Part shown: positions 8,785 through 16,628 of the stretch, piece by piece
Numbering within the stretch: the stretch's first letter is position 1
How the letters are laid out: each line of letters begins with the position of its first letter
From: CAYGZA01 sp964354135
GTDB taxonomy: Bacteria; Planctomycetota; Planctomycetia; Pirellulales; Thermoguttaceae
Assembly: GCA_964354135.1 (NCBI GenBank)
Contig: CAYGZA010000046.1
Location: 1 to 28,444, forward strand
DNA length: 28,444 nt
Direction: 5' to 3'
The notes under the pieces: model-generated
The model's database searches: none
Seen by the model: only the letters and a program-made list of their open reading frames with translations
Told to the model about the DNA's origin: nothing
Position numbers and translations under genes: made by a program

Positions 8785-9762
8785 TCACCGCCGGAACGAC
8801 AGCGCCGCGGCGGGGTTGTACTCGGTGAAGAGCGTCACCTGCTCGTTCCCCAGCCCGGCCATGCGGAGACTTCGCAGGAACACGTTGCCCAGATAGGTCA
8901 TCCCCGGTCCGCCCCCGTACGAGCGCCACATCGGGCGCCGGCCCATGTCCATGCCCAACAGAATGCGCTGCGCGTGCCCCCCTTCGGCCAGCCGGCAGAT
9001 GAGGCCCACGACCGTCGAATCGGGGTGGTATCGCACGCGGGAAATGCCGTCGTAGATGAGATACGCCCCCGTGTGGGCAATCTCTTCGTGGAGAAAGGGG
9101 TCCGGGTTGCGGTCCAGGTGACTCAGGAGCAAGGCCGACGGCGGAACGCCCAGCCTCTTAAACAGCCTGATCTGCTCCAGCGCACAGGTGCCGATCTCGG
9201 TGTGCGTGATGATCGGGGCCCCGGTCTGATGATGGGCAATGGCGACCGCCTCGGCCACCTTTTCGGCCTGGGCGTCGATCAGGTGGTAGTCGCTGGCCAT
9301 CTTCAGCAAGCCGGCGCGGACGTCGGTCTCCGCCGCGACTCCCGAATCGGAATACTCCGCCATGCCGACCGTGACCTCGGCGATCATCCGCTCGGCCAGC
9401 TTCTGGGCCGACTCCCGAAAACGAAAATGGCCCTCAGGATAGTAGATCGCCCGATGGAACCCGGTCGTGGCGACGATGTGTACCCCCGACCGCTCCGAAG
9501 CGAGCCTTTGCAGCCGCGGGGCCCGCTCCTGGCCGATCGGCTGGGCATCGACGACGGTGCGCCCCCCGGCGGCGTAGAAATCGGCCAGCTCCGCGGTGGT
9601 CTTCTCCAGGTCGTCGAGGAGCAGCTCCGCATTCACCCGGCAGCTCGGGCCCGGCAGGATGAACGTATGCTCGTGGCAATGGGCGAAGCCGACGTCTTCC
9701 GGGCGGATGTCGCCCCGGACCGTGCGGATGAATTTTCCCTCAATCGCTCCGACGGCCGACAT
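8785..9762 (-). CDS. Phosphotriesterase-family metal-dependent hydrolase
   Basis: A 325-residue amidohydrolase-superfamily TIM barrel of the phosphotriesterase/lactonase group. Counting from Met at 9762, the metal ligands are all visible: HEH at 30-32, a lysine in AGLLKMAS (about 154) at the carbamylated-lysine position, THTE (His187), SHLDRN (His215) and GMDMG (Asp272). The expected start RTVRGDI lies just after the chosen Met. The frame continues upstream to an ATG at 9843, but that adds 27 residues unlike the family and has no ribosome site. Members hydrolyse lactones or phosphoesters; the natural substrate here is unknown. A near-consensus promoter at 9879-9907 would drive it. Confidence 0.87.
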   Translation of the reverse strand: MSAVGAIEGKFIRTVRGDIRPEDVGFAHCHEHTFILPGPSCRVNAELLLDDLEKTTAELADFYAAGGRTVVDAQPIGQERAPRLQRLASERSGVHIVATTGFHRAIYYPEGHFRFRESAQKLAERMIAEVTVGMAEYSDSGVAAETDVRAGLLKMASDYHLIDAQAEKVAEAVAIAHHQTGAPIITHTEIGTCALEQIRLFKRLGVPPSALLLSHLDRNPDPFLHEEIAHTGAYLIYDGISRVRYHPDSTVVGLICRLAEGGHAQRILLGMDMGRRPMWRSYGGGPGMTYLGNVFLRSLRMAGLGNEQVTLFTEYNPAAALSFRR

Positions 9763-9878
9763 ACCTGGATCCCCGGGAAAACGCCTCGCGTGCGCCCGCT
9801 CTTGGAGCCGGACGACGGAGGCCGCGTCGTGACAGTCCGGCATAGTTGCGCTGAGCGGCTCACGCCCTAAACGCGCAG

Positions 9879-9907
9879 AGTATAGTCCACCCGGGAGGGG
9901 CGGTCAA
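9879..9907 (-). promoter_or_regulatory. Strong candidate promoter for the phosphotriesterase-family gene
   Basis: On the minus strand the sequence reads TTGACC (9907-9902), a 17-bp spacer, then TATACT (9884-9879), matching the sigma-70 consensus at five of six bases in each box with ideal spacing. Transcription would begin near 9872, leaving about 110 bases before the preferred start at 9762 or about 29 before the alternative ATG at 9843. Confidence 0.6.
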
Positions 9908-9954
9908 TCGGCCGCGCGAGCTGACGAAGAAGCAGTAGAGCGCGATCGGGGGTC

Positions 9955-10016
9955 GGGAGTCTTTTCCGACGAAACGGGAGGGAGCGGGCGAGTCTTTCAG
10001 CCCGGAAAAGACTCCC
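9955..10016 (-). terminator. Stem-loop with two competing left arms downstream of the secretin-like gene
   Basis: GGGAGTCTTTTCCG (9955-9968) is the exact 14-bp complement of CGGAAAAGACTCCC (10003-10016), with a 34-base loop. Inside the loop, GAGTCTTT (9990-9997) can pair with the same right arm, so two mutually exclusive hairpins are possible. The element lies just past the 3' end of the minus-strand operon 13483-10054 and before the promoter of the next minus-strand gene, as expected of a terminator. There is no clear T-tract, so a rho-independent mechanism is uncertain. Confidence 0.5.
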
Positions 10017-10053
10017 CGCCCCTTCTTGCCACTGCGGCTCACCCTGCACGGCG

Positions 10054-11109
10054 TTACGGCTGGCGTTTCTCAGTCACTTGGACCACGAAGACCGAGGTGA
10101 CCTTCCCGATCGGCGCGATCCCCAGGACCACGAAGGAACCGTCGGGGCGCGGTGATAGCATCGTCTCGATGCTTATCAATTGCGGCGTGGCGGCGACGCC
10201 AGACCCCCCCGCGCCGGGCGGAGTCGGCCCCGCGGAAGCTGCTGCGTGCGGGACCGCGGAAATCCGCAGCGCCATCTGGGCAACTCCCGATTTCACGTCG
10301 AGTTTCCCGTCAGCGCGAAACTCCACCGGGGCGCCGTCGAAAAGTGGTGAGCAGCCGATCTGAAACTGGCCGTCTGGCGCGGTGTTGACCTGCATTTGCC
10401 CGACCTGCCGGACCTCCTCAATGCCGAGGCGCTTGAGCTCCTTGACAACCGGATCGAGCTCCTTGGCAGCCGGCAATGCCTCGGCTTTCGGGTTCAGCCC
10501 GCTGGCAAGCCACACGATCCGCACTTGGTAAGCCGCGCCCGGCCTCGCGGCAGGGCCGGGTACTTCCGTATCGAGTTTCAGGACGAGGGCCTCGACAATT
10601 CTGGCCGTTTCCGGAGGGGCCTGGAGCACGATGGAGCGGGTCCTCAGGTCAGCGGCCAAGCGGGCCTCTTTGCTCTCGACGAGCTTGGCCAACAGCTTGG
10701 TCACCGATTCGGGGTCGGCGTACATAAGCGTGAATACCTTCAGTTGCCGCTGCGGCGGCGAAGGCTCAGGCCGGTCGAACTGGGCAATCAACTCGGCAAC
10801 CGTCTTCATCAAGGCCGGGGTCCCGCGGATGACCAGCGAATTGGTCCGTTGATCGACCGCCACCGAGGCAGTCCCAGCCTCTTGTACGAGCGCTTTGACC
10901 AACTGCAACATCTCCTCTGCTTTCGCGTACTTCAGCGGGAAGATCTGCAAGACCCGCTCCGGCGGCGCCTCCTTTGCCGCCGCCGGCGGAGCAGGCTTAT
11001 CGCGGACTTGGGCCCCGGCCGGGCCAATCGGCAGGCATCCCAAACAGGCAAAAGCGACAACGAACCGACACGCTGCTCTCAGTTGCTCGGTCTTGACTAG
11101 AGTTTTCAT
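10054..11109 (-). CDS. Periplasmic protein with two secretin-N-type domains
   Basis: The 351-residue product has a signal peptide (residues 1-33, cleavage after PAGA) and a proline/alanine linker. Two consecutive secretin_N (NolW-like) repeats follow: LQIFPLKYAKAEEMLQL onward (54-113, with VDQRTNSLVIRGTP) and LKVFTLMYADPESVTKL onward (123-182, with ADLRTRSIVLQAPP). No secretin pore domain follows. The C-terminal 170 residues are beta-rich, with a glycine/proline-rich insert near 290-305 and a final VFVVQVTE strand. Secretin_N domains normally form stacked periplasmic rings of type II/III secretion or pilus secretins, so this may be an adaptor or a stand-alone sensor. It follows the anti-sigma gene by 30 bp with an AAGGGAG site, so it belongs to the sigma operon. 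Confidence 0.82.
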   Translation of the reverse strand: MKTLVKTEQLRAACRFVVAFACLGCLPIGPAGAQVRDKPAPPAAAKEAPPERVLQIFPLKYAKAEEMLQLVKALVQEAGTASVAVDQRTNSLVIRGTPALMKTVAELIAQFDRPEPSPPQRQLKVFTLMYADPESVTKLLAKLVESKEARLAADLRTRSIVLQAPPETARIVEALVLKLDTEVPGPAARPGAAYQVRIVWLASGLNPKAEALPAAKELDPVVKELKRLGIEEVRQVGQMQVNTAPDGQFQIGCSPLFDGAPVEFRADGKLDVKSGVAQMALRISAVPHAAASAGPTPPGAGGSGVAATPQLISIETMLSPRPDGSFVVLGIAPIGKVTSVFVVQVTEKRQP

Positions 11110-11139
11110 TTCATGACTCCCTTGAGTGGTAGGAAAGGT

Positions 11140-11670
11140 CTATTGGCTTGCACTTGGGCCGGCAGTGTCGTCCGGCTTCACGGTGGGATAGACCCAAACG
11201 ATCGTGATCTCGGGATTCCTGCTCGGCATGGACACCAGGATAGCCGACGACGGATCCGTCATCCGCACGCGGGCCTCATCGGCTGCCGCGACCGCAGGCA
11301 CCGGCACGGGCTGGCCCTCTGCGGCCAGTTCCGTTCCCGGCGGCAAGCCGGCGCTGCCGGCCTCGAACCATCCGCGTGCAGCGAACACGACGAGCACTGC
11401 CGCGGCAGCGGCCAGCCCGCAGGCAATCCTCGCGATCCGCCAGCCGCGGGATGCCCCAATGCGCCGATGGATCCGACCGACCAGCAGAGGCGGCGCCGGC
11501 TCCGGTTGGCTCCGCGCCAATTCGACGGCCCGGTCAATGCGGTCCTGCACTTCCCGCTGGTTGCGGCACTCGGAGCAGGCGGCCAGATGGCCCTCGAAGG
11601 CCGCAGCCTCGCCGGCCGGGAGCCAGCCGAGCAAGTACTCGTCGAGATGGTCACATTCGGGTCTGCTCAT
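11140..11670 (-). CDS. Anti-sigma factor with zinc-finger (zf-HC2) domain and one membrane helix
   Basis: A 176-residue membrane protein. The N-terminal cytoplasmic domain carries the ZAS signature HLAACSEC (His28-x3-Cys32-x2-Cys35), with Cys6 and His8 nearby as possible further ligands. A single transmembrane helix (about 80-99, IACGLAAAAAVLVVFAARGW) separates it from a periplasmic tail of about 75 residues ending in an ITIVWVYPT strand. ZAS proteins sequester ECF sigma factors until a signal releases them. The gene overlaps the sigma gene by 20 bp, giving translational coupling and making that sigma factor its evident target. Confidence 0.92.
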   Translation of the reverse strand: MSRPECDHLDEYLLGWLPAGEAAAFEGHLAACSECRNQREVQDRIDRAVELARSQPEPAPPLLVGRIHRRIGASRGWRIARIACGLAAAAAVLVVFAARGWFEAGSAGLPPGTELAAEGQPVPVPAVAAADEARVRMTDPSSAILVSMPSRNPEITIVWVYPTVKPDDTAGPSASQ

Positions 11671-12322
11671 CGGATGGACTCACGTGGCAGGAACGGGGCC
11701 CGCGGGCAACGTCCTGGAACCTCTCTCGCATCCGCCGCCGGGCCAGCGACAGGCTCGCCTTGACCGCTTCCGGGGTGATTCCCAGGACCTCGGCAATCTC
11801 TTTTACGGAAAGCTCTTCCCACGCGTGCAGGTACAACACCTCGCGCTGCCGCGGTGGCAGCAAGTCCAGCGCCTGCACCATGCGCTGGACCTCTTCGCGG
11901 ACGGCCAATTGACGCTCGGGGGCCTCAGCCGGGTCGCGCGGGTCTTCGTCGCCGGGGCGAGCCAGCCGATGCTCCCGCCGCCGCCGGCGAAGGCGATCGC
12001 GCCACAGGTTGGCGGCAATCGCAAACAACCACACCCGGGCAGCGGACCGGTCGCGAAGGCGCCTCCGGTCGCGCCACGCCCGCAAAAACGTCTCCTGGGT
12101 GAGGTCCTCAGCGTCGTGCCCATTGCCGGTCAGGCGGAGGGCAAAGCGATACACCCGCGGCAAGTGCTCTTCCAGGAGAACCTTCACAGGGTTGTCCCAC
12201 TGCCTAGGGGACTCCGAGACAGGGTAATTGGCCTGCCCGAAGGCCCTCCGGTTGTCTGTTAGACGCCCGAGTGCCGGAAAGGTCAAAAGTCCCTCGGCGG
12301 TTTTGGCGGCGTGCTTTGCCAT
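11651..12322 (-). CDS. RNA polymerase ECF sigma factor
   Basis: The 223-residue protein contains sigma region 2 (about 47-115: LLEEHLPRVYRFALRLTG, then DAEDLTQETFLRAW and VWLFAIAANLWRDR). After an acidic linker comes region 4 (about 145-200: LDLLPPRQREVLYLHAWEEL, then EIAEVLGITPEAVKASLSLA). ATG at 12322 is preferred, with GAGGA a little upstream; the in-frame TTG at 12325 is a less likely start. The N-terminus before region 2 is about 45 residues long and may not all be translated. It lies 24 bp after the sialidase stop and overlaps the anti-sigma gene, forming a classic sigma/anti-sigma couple. The regulon is unknown; such operons are commonly autoregulated. Confidence 0.94.
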   Translation of the reverse strand: MAKHAAKTAEGLLTFPALGRLTDNRRAFGQANYPVSESPRQWDNPVKVLLEEHLPRVYRFALRLTGNGHDAEDLTQETFLRAWRDRRRLRDRSAARVWLFAIAANLWRDRLRRRRREHRLARPGDEDPRDPAEAPERQLAVREEVQRMVQALDLLPPRQREVLYLHAWEELSVKEIAEVLGITPEAVKASLSLARRRMRERFQDVARGPRSCHVSPSDEQTRM

Positions 12323-12346
12323 CAAAACAGGGGGTCCTCTTGGCTT

Positions 12347-13483
12347 CTACTGATCGCCCGCGTCAGCCCCCTCGGTCAACCAACCCAATATGAAACGGGC
12401 GAAAGTGATCTTCTCGTACGCTCGCTTCTGGCCGCGCTCATAGAGGCACCCGATCGACCCGTCCGGCAGGATCACCAGGTCCGAATACGCGGACGGACCT
12501 TCGTGGAGCACTCGGGCGACCGGCCAGGTCTTGCCTTCGTCGTAACTTAGCCGGACGGTCATGTGCGTGCGGCCCGGTCCGCCAGGCCCAGAGTAGAGGA
12601 TGCGGTTCTTGCCGCCCTTGTCGGCCGACGGAAGCGAGTACCGCTCGATGCTCGACTGGCACACCGGGCAGTAGACCTGGGGATGGAGCTCGGGCTTGGA
12701 CCAGGAGAGCCCCCCGTCGCGGCTGACGGAGAACGCCCGCTCCTTCGGACCGAGGTACTGCCTGATGCTCAAGAGGATCGAGGCGTCGGCCAGCTCGACC
12801 GCCTCGCACTCGTCCATGCCGGCGTCGGTGGTGCCGCCGAGTCTCCAGGTTCGGCCGCGGTCGTCGCTATAGAAGACGTGCGAATGGACTGCGTGCTTAT
12901 CCCCCCCGCCGACCCCGCGCACGCGGTGGTCGCAAGGGATCAAGAGGCGGCCGCTGCGGAGTTGAATGCCGTGACCGGGGCCGGTGGCGTACCACGTCCA
13001 GTCGGGTCGCTTCACGTCCTTGGTGACCTCGACCGGCGCGGCCCAGGTCTGCCCGTCGTCGGCGCTCTTCGTGATGAAGACCCGGTCGTTGTTGCGGCAG
13101 AACGGCAACCAGATCACACCCGATTGCCGATCGACCACGGGGCAAGGGTTCCCGATCGTGATCTTCGCCGTGCCGCCCTCTTCGTAGACGACCTGCACTG
13201 GGCCCCAGGACTTGCCGCCATTGGTGCTCCGCCGCAGCAGCAGGTCGATGTCGCCCTCGTCCGAGGAGCTTGTCTTGCGGCCCTCGCAGAAGGCCAAGAG
13301 CGTTCCCTTGTTCGACGGAACGATCGCCGGGATGCGATACGTGTGATACCCCTCGGTGCCGCTGGCGAATACGTCGACCTGCATTGGAGCCGGGCCGGTG
13401 TCGGTTGCCGGAAGCCATCCCTTGGCAGCGCCGAGGAGCCACAGGGGGAGCCAGAGCCCCGCGACCATGCCAGAGCGGTTCAT
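12347..13483 (-). CDS. Secreted exo-alpha-sialidase (GH33-like)
   Basis: A 378-residue sialidase with a six-bladed propeller signature. The start at 13483 has a GGGAGGAT site; the frame is open to 13660 but those residues are not protein-like. A signal peptide (1-25) precedes the RIP motif YRIPAI (Arg50). The acid/base region SSDEGDIDLLLRRS, the glutamate region DECEAVEL (about 224-231), Arg241, Arg311 (THMTVRLSYDEGKTW) and Tyr333 occupy the positions expected for the arginine triad and the Tyr/Glu nucleophile pair. At least five Asp-boxes are visible (STNGGKSW, SADDGQTW, SDDRGRTW, SRDGGLSW, SYDEGKTW). It should release terminal sialic acids from glycans outside the cytoplasm. It is the first gene of the run leading into the sigma factor. 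Confidence 0.9.
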   Translation of the reverse strand: MNRSGMVAGLWLPLWLLGAAKGWLPATDTGPAPMQVDVFASGTEGYHTYRIPAIVPSNKGTLLAFCEGRKTSSSDEGDIDLLLRRSTNGGKSWGPVQVVYEEGGTAKITIGNPCPVVDRQSGVIWLPFCRNNDRVFITKSADDGQTWAAPVEVTKDVKRPDWTWYATGPGHGIQLRSGRLLIPCDHRVRGVGGGDKHAVHSHVFYSDDRGRTWRLGGTTDAGMDECEAVELADASILLSIRQYLGPKERAFSVSRDGGLSWSKPELHPQVYCPVCQSSIERYSLPSADKGGKNRILYSGPGGPGRTHMTVRLSYDEGKTWPVARVLHEGPSAYSDLVILPDGSIGCLYERGQKRAYEKITFARFILGWLTEGADAGDQ

Positions 13484-13690
13484 GCTGATCCTCCCGTCAG
13501 TCCGGGGTGTCGTCGTGCCGCACGGGGCACGGCCGGAAGATGGTGGCACGGGTTCGCCGACAGCCACCGCGCCGTCCAACCGCCAGCTTACCACCCGGCT
13601 TGCCGGGGGACTACACCTGAAAGAGGATTCTGCTAAACTGGTCAGCAGCGCGGTTGGCACCTACTGCGGTCAAGACAGAAGGTAAGATTC

Positions 13691-14791
13691 ATGGAAAAAA
13701 GGATTTACAACTTCTCGCCCGGCCCGGCGATGCTGCCCCTTCCGGCCTTGGAGGAGGCCCAGCGGGACCTGCTCGCCCTGCCGGGAACCGGGATTTCGAT
13801 TCTCGAAATCAGCCACCGGTCGAAGGCGTTTGCCGCGATCATCGAGCAGGCGGAGACGAACCTCCGGAAGCTCCTGGCGATTCCCGAGGGTTACCGGGTG
13901 TTGTTCCTTCAGGGCGGGGCCCTCCTGCAGTTCGGCATGGTGCCGATGAACTTCCTCTTCAACACAGGCAAGTCGGCCGACTACATCGTCACCGGTTCCT
14001 GGACGAAGAAGGCCATCGAGGAGGCGGCCACGCAGGGGCAGGTCCGCGCCCCCTGGGACGGGAAGGCGGAAAACTACAAGCGGATGCCCAAGCAGGCCGA
14101 TCTGAAGCTCGATCCTGACGCCGCCTACCTCTACATGTGTTCCAACGAGACGATCCAGGGGATCCAGTTCCCTACGGAGCCGGATCCCGGGGGCGTGCCG
14201 CTGGTTTGCGACGCGTCGAGCGATTTTCTCTGCCGGCCGCTGGCGATCCCGAAGTACGGCATCCTCTTCGCCTGCGCTCAGAAGAACGCCGGTCCGGCGG
14301 GCGTGACCGTCGTGATCATCCGCGACGAGCTGGTCGAGAAGTCGCCCAAGGCCCTCCCGTCGATGGTCAACTACAAGGTGCTGGCCGACGGCAAGTCGCT
14401 CTTGAACACGCCGCCCTGCTTCGCCGTGTACGTGCTCAAGCTGGTGACCGACTGGCTGCTCGGCACCGTCGGGGGCCTGGCCAAGATGCACGAAATCAAC
14501 CGCCGCAAGGCGGCGATGCTTTATGAGGTGATCGACCGGTGCGGCGGATTCTACGACGGCCACGCCGAGCCGTGGAGCCGCTCGATCATGAACGTGACTT
14601 TCCGCCTTCCGGACGCGACGCTGGAGGAGCAATTCCTCAAGGGGGCGAAGGAGCGCGGCCTGGTGGAGCTCAAGGGGCACCGCTCCGTGGGCGGCTGCCG
14701 GGCCTCGATCTACAACGCGATGCCCGAGGAGGGAGTCAAGACGCTCCGCGACTTCATGGTAGAATTCTGCGAGCAGCACACAAAGCGGTAG
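13691..14791 (+). CDS. serC: Phosphoserine aminotransferase
   Basis: SerC converts 3-phosphohydroxypyruvate and glutamate to phosphoserine in serine synthesis, and also acts in pyridoxal phosphate synthesis in some bacteria. The 366-residue protein is full length for this class V aminotransferase. It begins NFSPGPAMLP, has the phosphate-binding LQGGALLQF segment, and places the PLP-binding lysine at Lys198 in ACAQKNAGPAG, the same number as in the E. coli enzyme. The C-terminus has the GHRSVGGCRASIYNAM signature. The start at 13691 follows AGAAGG. It is divergent from the sialidase gene, with a 207-bp gap in which I see only a weak extended -10-like TGCTAAACT (13631-13639). No serA or serB is adjacent. 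Confidence 0.97.
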   Translation: MEKRIYNFSPGPAMLPLPALEEAQRDLLALPGTGISILEISHRSKAFAAIIEQAETNLRKLLAIPEGYRVLFLQGGALLQFGMVPMNFLFNTGKSADYIVTGSWTKKAIEEAATQGQVRAPWDGKAENYKRMPKQADLKLDPDAAYLYMCSNETIQGIQFPTEPDPGGVPLVCDASSDFLCRPLAIPKYGILFACAQKNAGPAGVTVVIIRDELVEKSPKALPSMVNYKVLADGKSLLNTPPCFAVYVLKLVTDWLLGTVGGLAKMHEINRRKAAMLYEVIDRCGGFYDGHAEPWSRSIMNVTFRLPDATLEEQFLKGAKERGLVELKGHRSVGGCRASIYNAMPEEGVKTLRDFMVEFCEQHTKR

Positions 14792-14812
14792 ATGGGGCGT
14801 CAGCCCTAGTAG

Positions 14813-14834
14813 CCCGCCGGCTCGCCTCGGCGGG
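14813..14834. other. GC-rich hairpin after serC
   Basis: CCCGCCG (14813-14819) pairs exactly with CGGCGGG (14828-14834) around an 8-base loop, 21 bp after the serC stop and 18 bp before the next start. With no T-tract it is a poor intrinsic terminator. It may be a transcript-stabilising or repeat element separating serC from the downstream gene. Confidence 0.5.
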
Positions 14835-14852
14835 AGAATCGAGGAGACGAAC

Positions 14853-16514
14853 ATGCACAGCGCAGTCCTTCTGCTGGCCATACTGGGGGCAGAACCCACG
14901 TTCCCCGATTGGCGTTCGGAGATGCTCGGCGATCAGCCGTTGGCGGCGTCGGCGGGCTCGCGGCTCAGCACGGCGGAGTTGGCCGCACTGGCCAAGGGAG
15001 AGCCGGTTGCGCCGTTTGCCGACCTGACGGTCGGAGTTCATGCGCCGGATGGCGCCCTTTGGGTCGGCTCGCCTCGTGGGCTGATGCACCTGGCACCGCC
15101 CGCCAAGCGATGGCGCCTGTTCCACAGCCGTCGCTGGCTCCCCGACAACCACGTCCTCGACCTTGCCGTCGCCGCCGACGGCTCGGTCTGGGTCCGCACG
15201 AAGGCCGGCACCGCGCGGCTCTTCACCAAGCCCTTGACGCTCCGGCAGAAGATGAACGAAATCCACGCCGTCTTGCGGCGCCGTCACGTGCGCGAGGGGC
15301 TGGTGGGGGAACTCGCCTTGAACAAGCCGGGCGATCTCGCGGCCGGCGCCGTGCAGCCCTCCAGCGACAACGACGGGCTGTGGACGAGCTTGTACGTCGC
15401 GGCCGAGGCGTTCCGCTACGCCGTCACCAAGGACCCGGAGGCGAGACGCAACGCCTGGCAGTCGCTCCAGGCAATGATGTTCCTGGAAAAGGTGACCGGC
15501 ATCCCGGGCTTTCCCGCCCGCAGCATTCTCCCGGGCGACGGGCCCGATCCCGCGGCGGGCCACGGCGGCGAGTGGCACCGCTCCGCCGACAGGCGATGGT
15601 GGTGGAAGGGCGACACCTCCAGCGACGAGATCGACGGGCATTACTTCGCTTACGCCATCTACTTCGACCTGGCCGCCACGGATGACGAGAAGCGGCAGAT
15701 CCGCCCCGTGGTCGCCCGCATCACGGACCACATCCTCGACCACGGCTACTACCTCGTCGGCCCGTCGGGTAAACACACCACGTGGGGTTTCTGGGCGCCG
15801 GAGAAGCTCAATCAGGACGTCCGGCGGATCGAGGAAAGGGGGCTCAATTCCCTGGAGATCCTGTCGCACTTGAAGGTGGCGGAGCACGTCGCGGGCCACC
15901 CGCGCTACGCGGCCGCCGCCCGCGAGCTGATCGACAAGCACGGCTACGCCATCAACACGGTGCTGCAAAAGATCATTTGGCCTCCGCAGGCCGTCAACCA
16001 CAGCGACGACGAGCTGGCGTTTGTGGCGTACTATCCGTTCCTTCAATACGAGCGCAACGAGTCGCTCCGCAGGATCTACCTGGCGAGCCTGGAGCGCTCG
16101 TGGCAGATCGAACGGCCCGAGGGTTCTCCGCTGTTCAATTTCATCTACGCGGCGAGCCAACAGGCAAGCCGCTGGACTGACCCGTCCAAGCGTCCGCCTG
16201 CAGCGATGGTGGAGCCGGGTCGCTATGACCGCGACGCATGCCTTGCGTGGTTCCGGGACGTGCCGGTCGACACGATCCGCTGGGTGGTCCGCAACAGCGA
16301 CCGGCGCGACCTCGTGCGGGGCGGGGTCAACCGGTTCCGCCAACTCCAGTCGGCGGAAGTCCTGCCCATGTCCGAGCGGATGATGTTGCGATGGAATGCC
16401 GACCCCTACGAGCTCGACTACTCCGGCGACGGCCGGGAGCGCGGCGACGGCACGTTCATCCTTCTGCCGTACTGGATGGGAGAGTATCACCGGTTCCTGG
16501 AGAATGACCAATGA
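14853..16514 (+). CDS. Secreted propeller-blade plus alpha-toroid protein of unknown activity
   Basis: The start has a strong GAGGAG site. The 553-residue product begins with a short hydrophobic segment (HSAVLLLAILGA) that could be a signal peptide. Residues about 60-125 hold two blades like those of two-component regulator propellers (APDGALWVGSPRGLMHL and AADGSVWVRTKAGTARL). The rest is helical with aromatic, acidic and histidine-rich loops (GEWHRSADRRWWWKGDTS, SDEIDGHYFAYAIYFD, HTTWGFWAPEKLN), a pattern typical of (alpha/alpha)6-toroid lyases and glycosidases. I cannot name a family. A polysaccharide-acting enzyme with a recognition propeller is a reasonable inference given the neighbouring sialidase and glycosidase. 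The stop codon lies inside the following 7-bp repeat element. Confidence 0.75.
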   Translation: MHSAVLLLAILGAEPTFPDWRSEMLGDQPLAASAGSRLSTAELAALAKGEPVAPFADLTVGVHAPDGALWVGSPRGLMHLAPPAKRWRLFHSRRWLPDNHVLDLAVAADGSVWVRTKAGTARLFTKPLTLRQKMNEIHAVLRRRHVREGLVGELALNKPGDLAAGAVQPSSDNDGLWTSLYVAAEAFRYAVTKDPEARRNAWQSLQAMMFLEKVTGIPGFPARSILPGDGPDPAAGHGGEWHRSADRRWWWKGDTSSDEIDGHYFAYAIYFDLAATDDEKRQIRPVVARITDHILDHGYYLVGPSGKHTTWGFWAPEKLNQDVRRIEERGLNSLEILSHLKVAEHVAGHPRYAAAARELIDKHGYAINTVLQKIIWPPQAVNHSDDELAFVAYYPFLQYERNESLRRIYLASLERSWQIERPEGSPLFNFIYAASQQASRWTDPSKRPPAAMVEPGRYDRDACLAWFRDVPVDTIRWVVRNSDRRDLVRGGVNRFRQLQSAEVLPMSERMMLRWNADPYELDYSGDGRERGDGTFILLPYWMGEYHRFLENDQ

Positions 16515-16606
16515 TCAAGCAACAATGACCAAGGAATAACCGGGCCGGCAAACGCGAAAGGCGTCTGTTCGGATCCTTGGTCATTGATCCTTGGTCCTTG
16601 GTCATT
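16503..16606. repeat. 7-bp repeat element with inverted arms (CCTTGGT family)
   Basis: The left arm reads in 7-bp units ATGACCA, ATGATCA, AGCAACA, ATGACCA. The right arm reads CCTTGGT, CATTGAT, CCTTGGT, CCTTGGT, CATT. CAATGACCAAGGA (16523-16535) is the exact complement of TCCTTGGTCATTG (16574-16586), and TCCTTGGTCATT recurs at 16595-16606. About 38 bp of unique sequence separates the arms. The element begins inside the stop region of the upstream gene and ends 22 bp before the next start. Its architecture matches the CAGCTAT element at 482-622, though its sequence is unrelated. Confidence 0.88.
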
Positions 16607-16628
16607 CCGCGTCCCTGGAGTTGCCGGC

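Noticed and set aside
8785..9762. Suspected loss of the bridging lysine in the phosphotriesterase-family protein
   Set aside because: A first reading suggested Glu in AEYSDSG, but aligning AGLLKMAS with the family pattern places a lysine at the expected position, so the metal site looks complete.
16584..16628. Extended start for the epimerase (translation through the CCTTGGT repeat)
   Set aside because: The extra residues are translated repeat sequence, and the Rossmann strand begins exactly at the Met at 16629.
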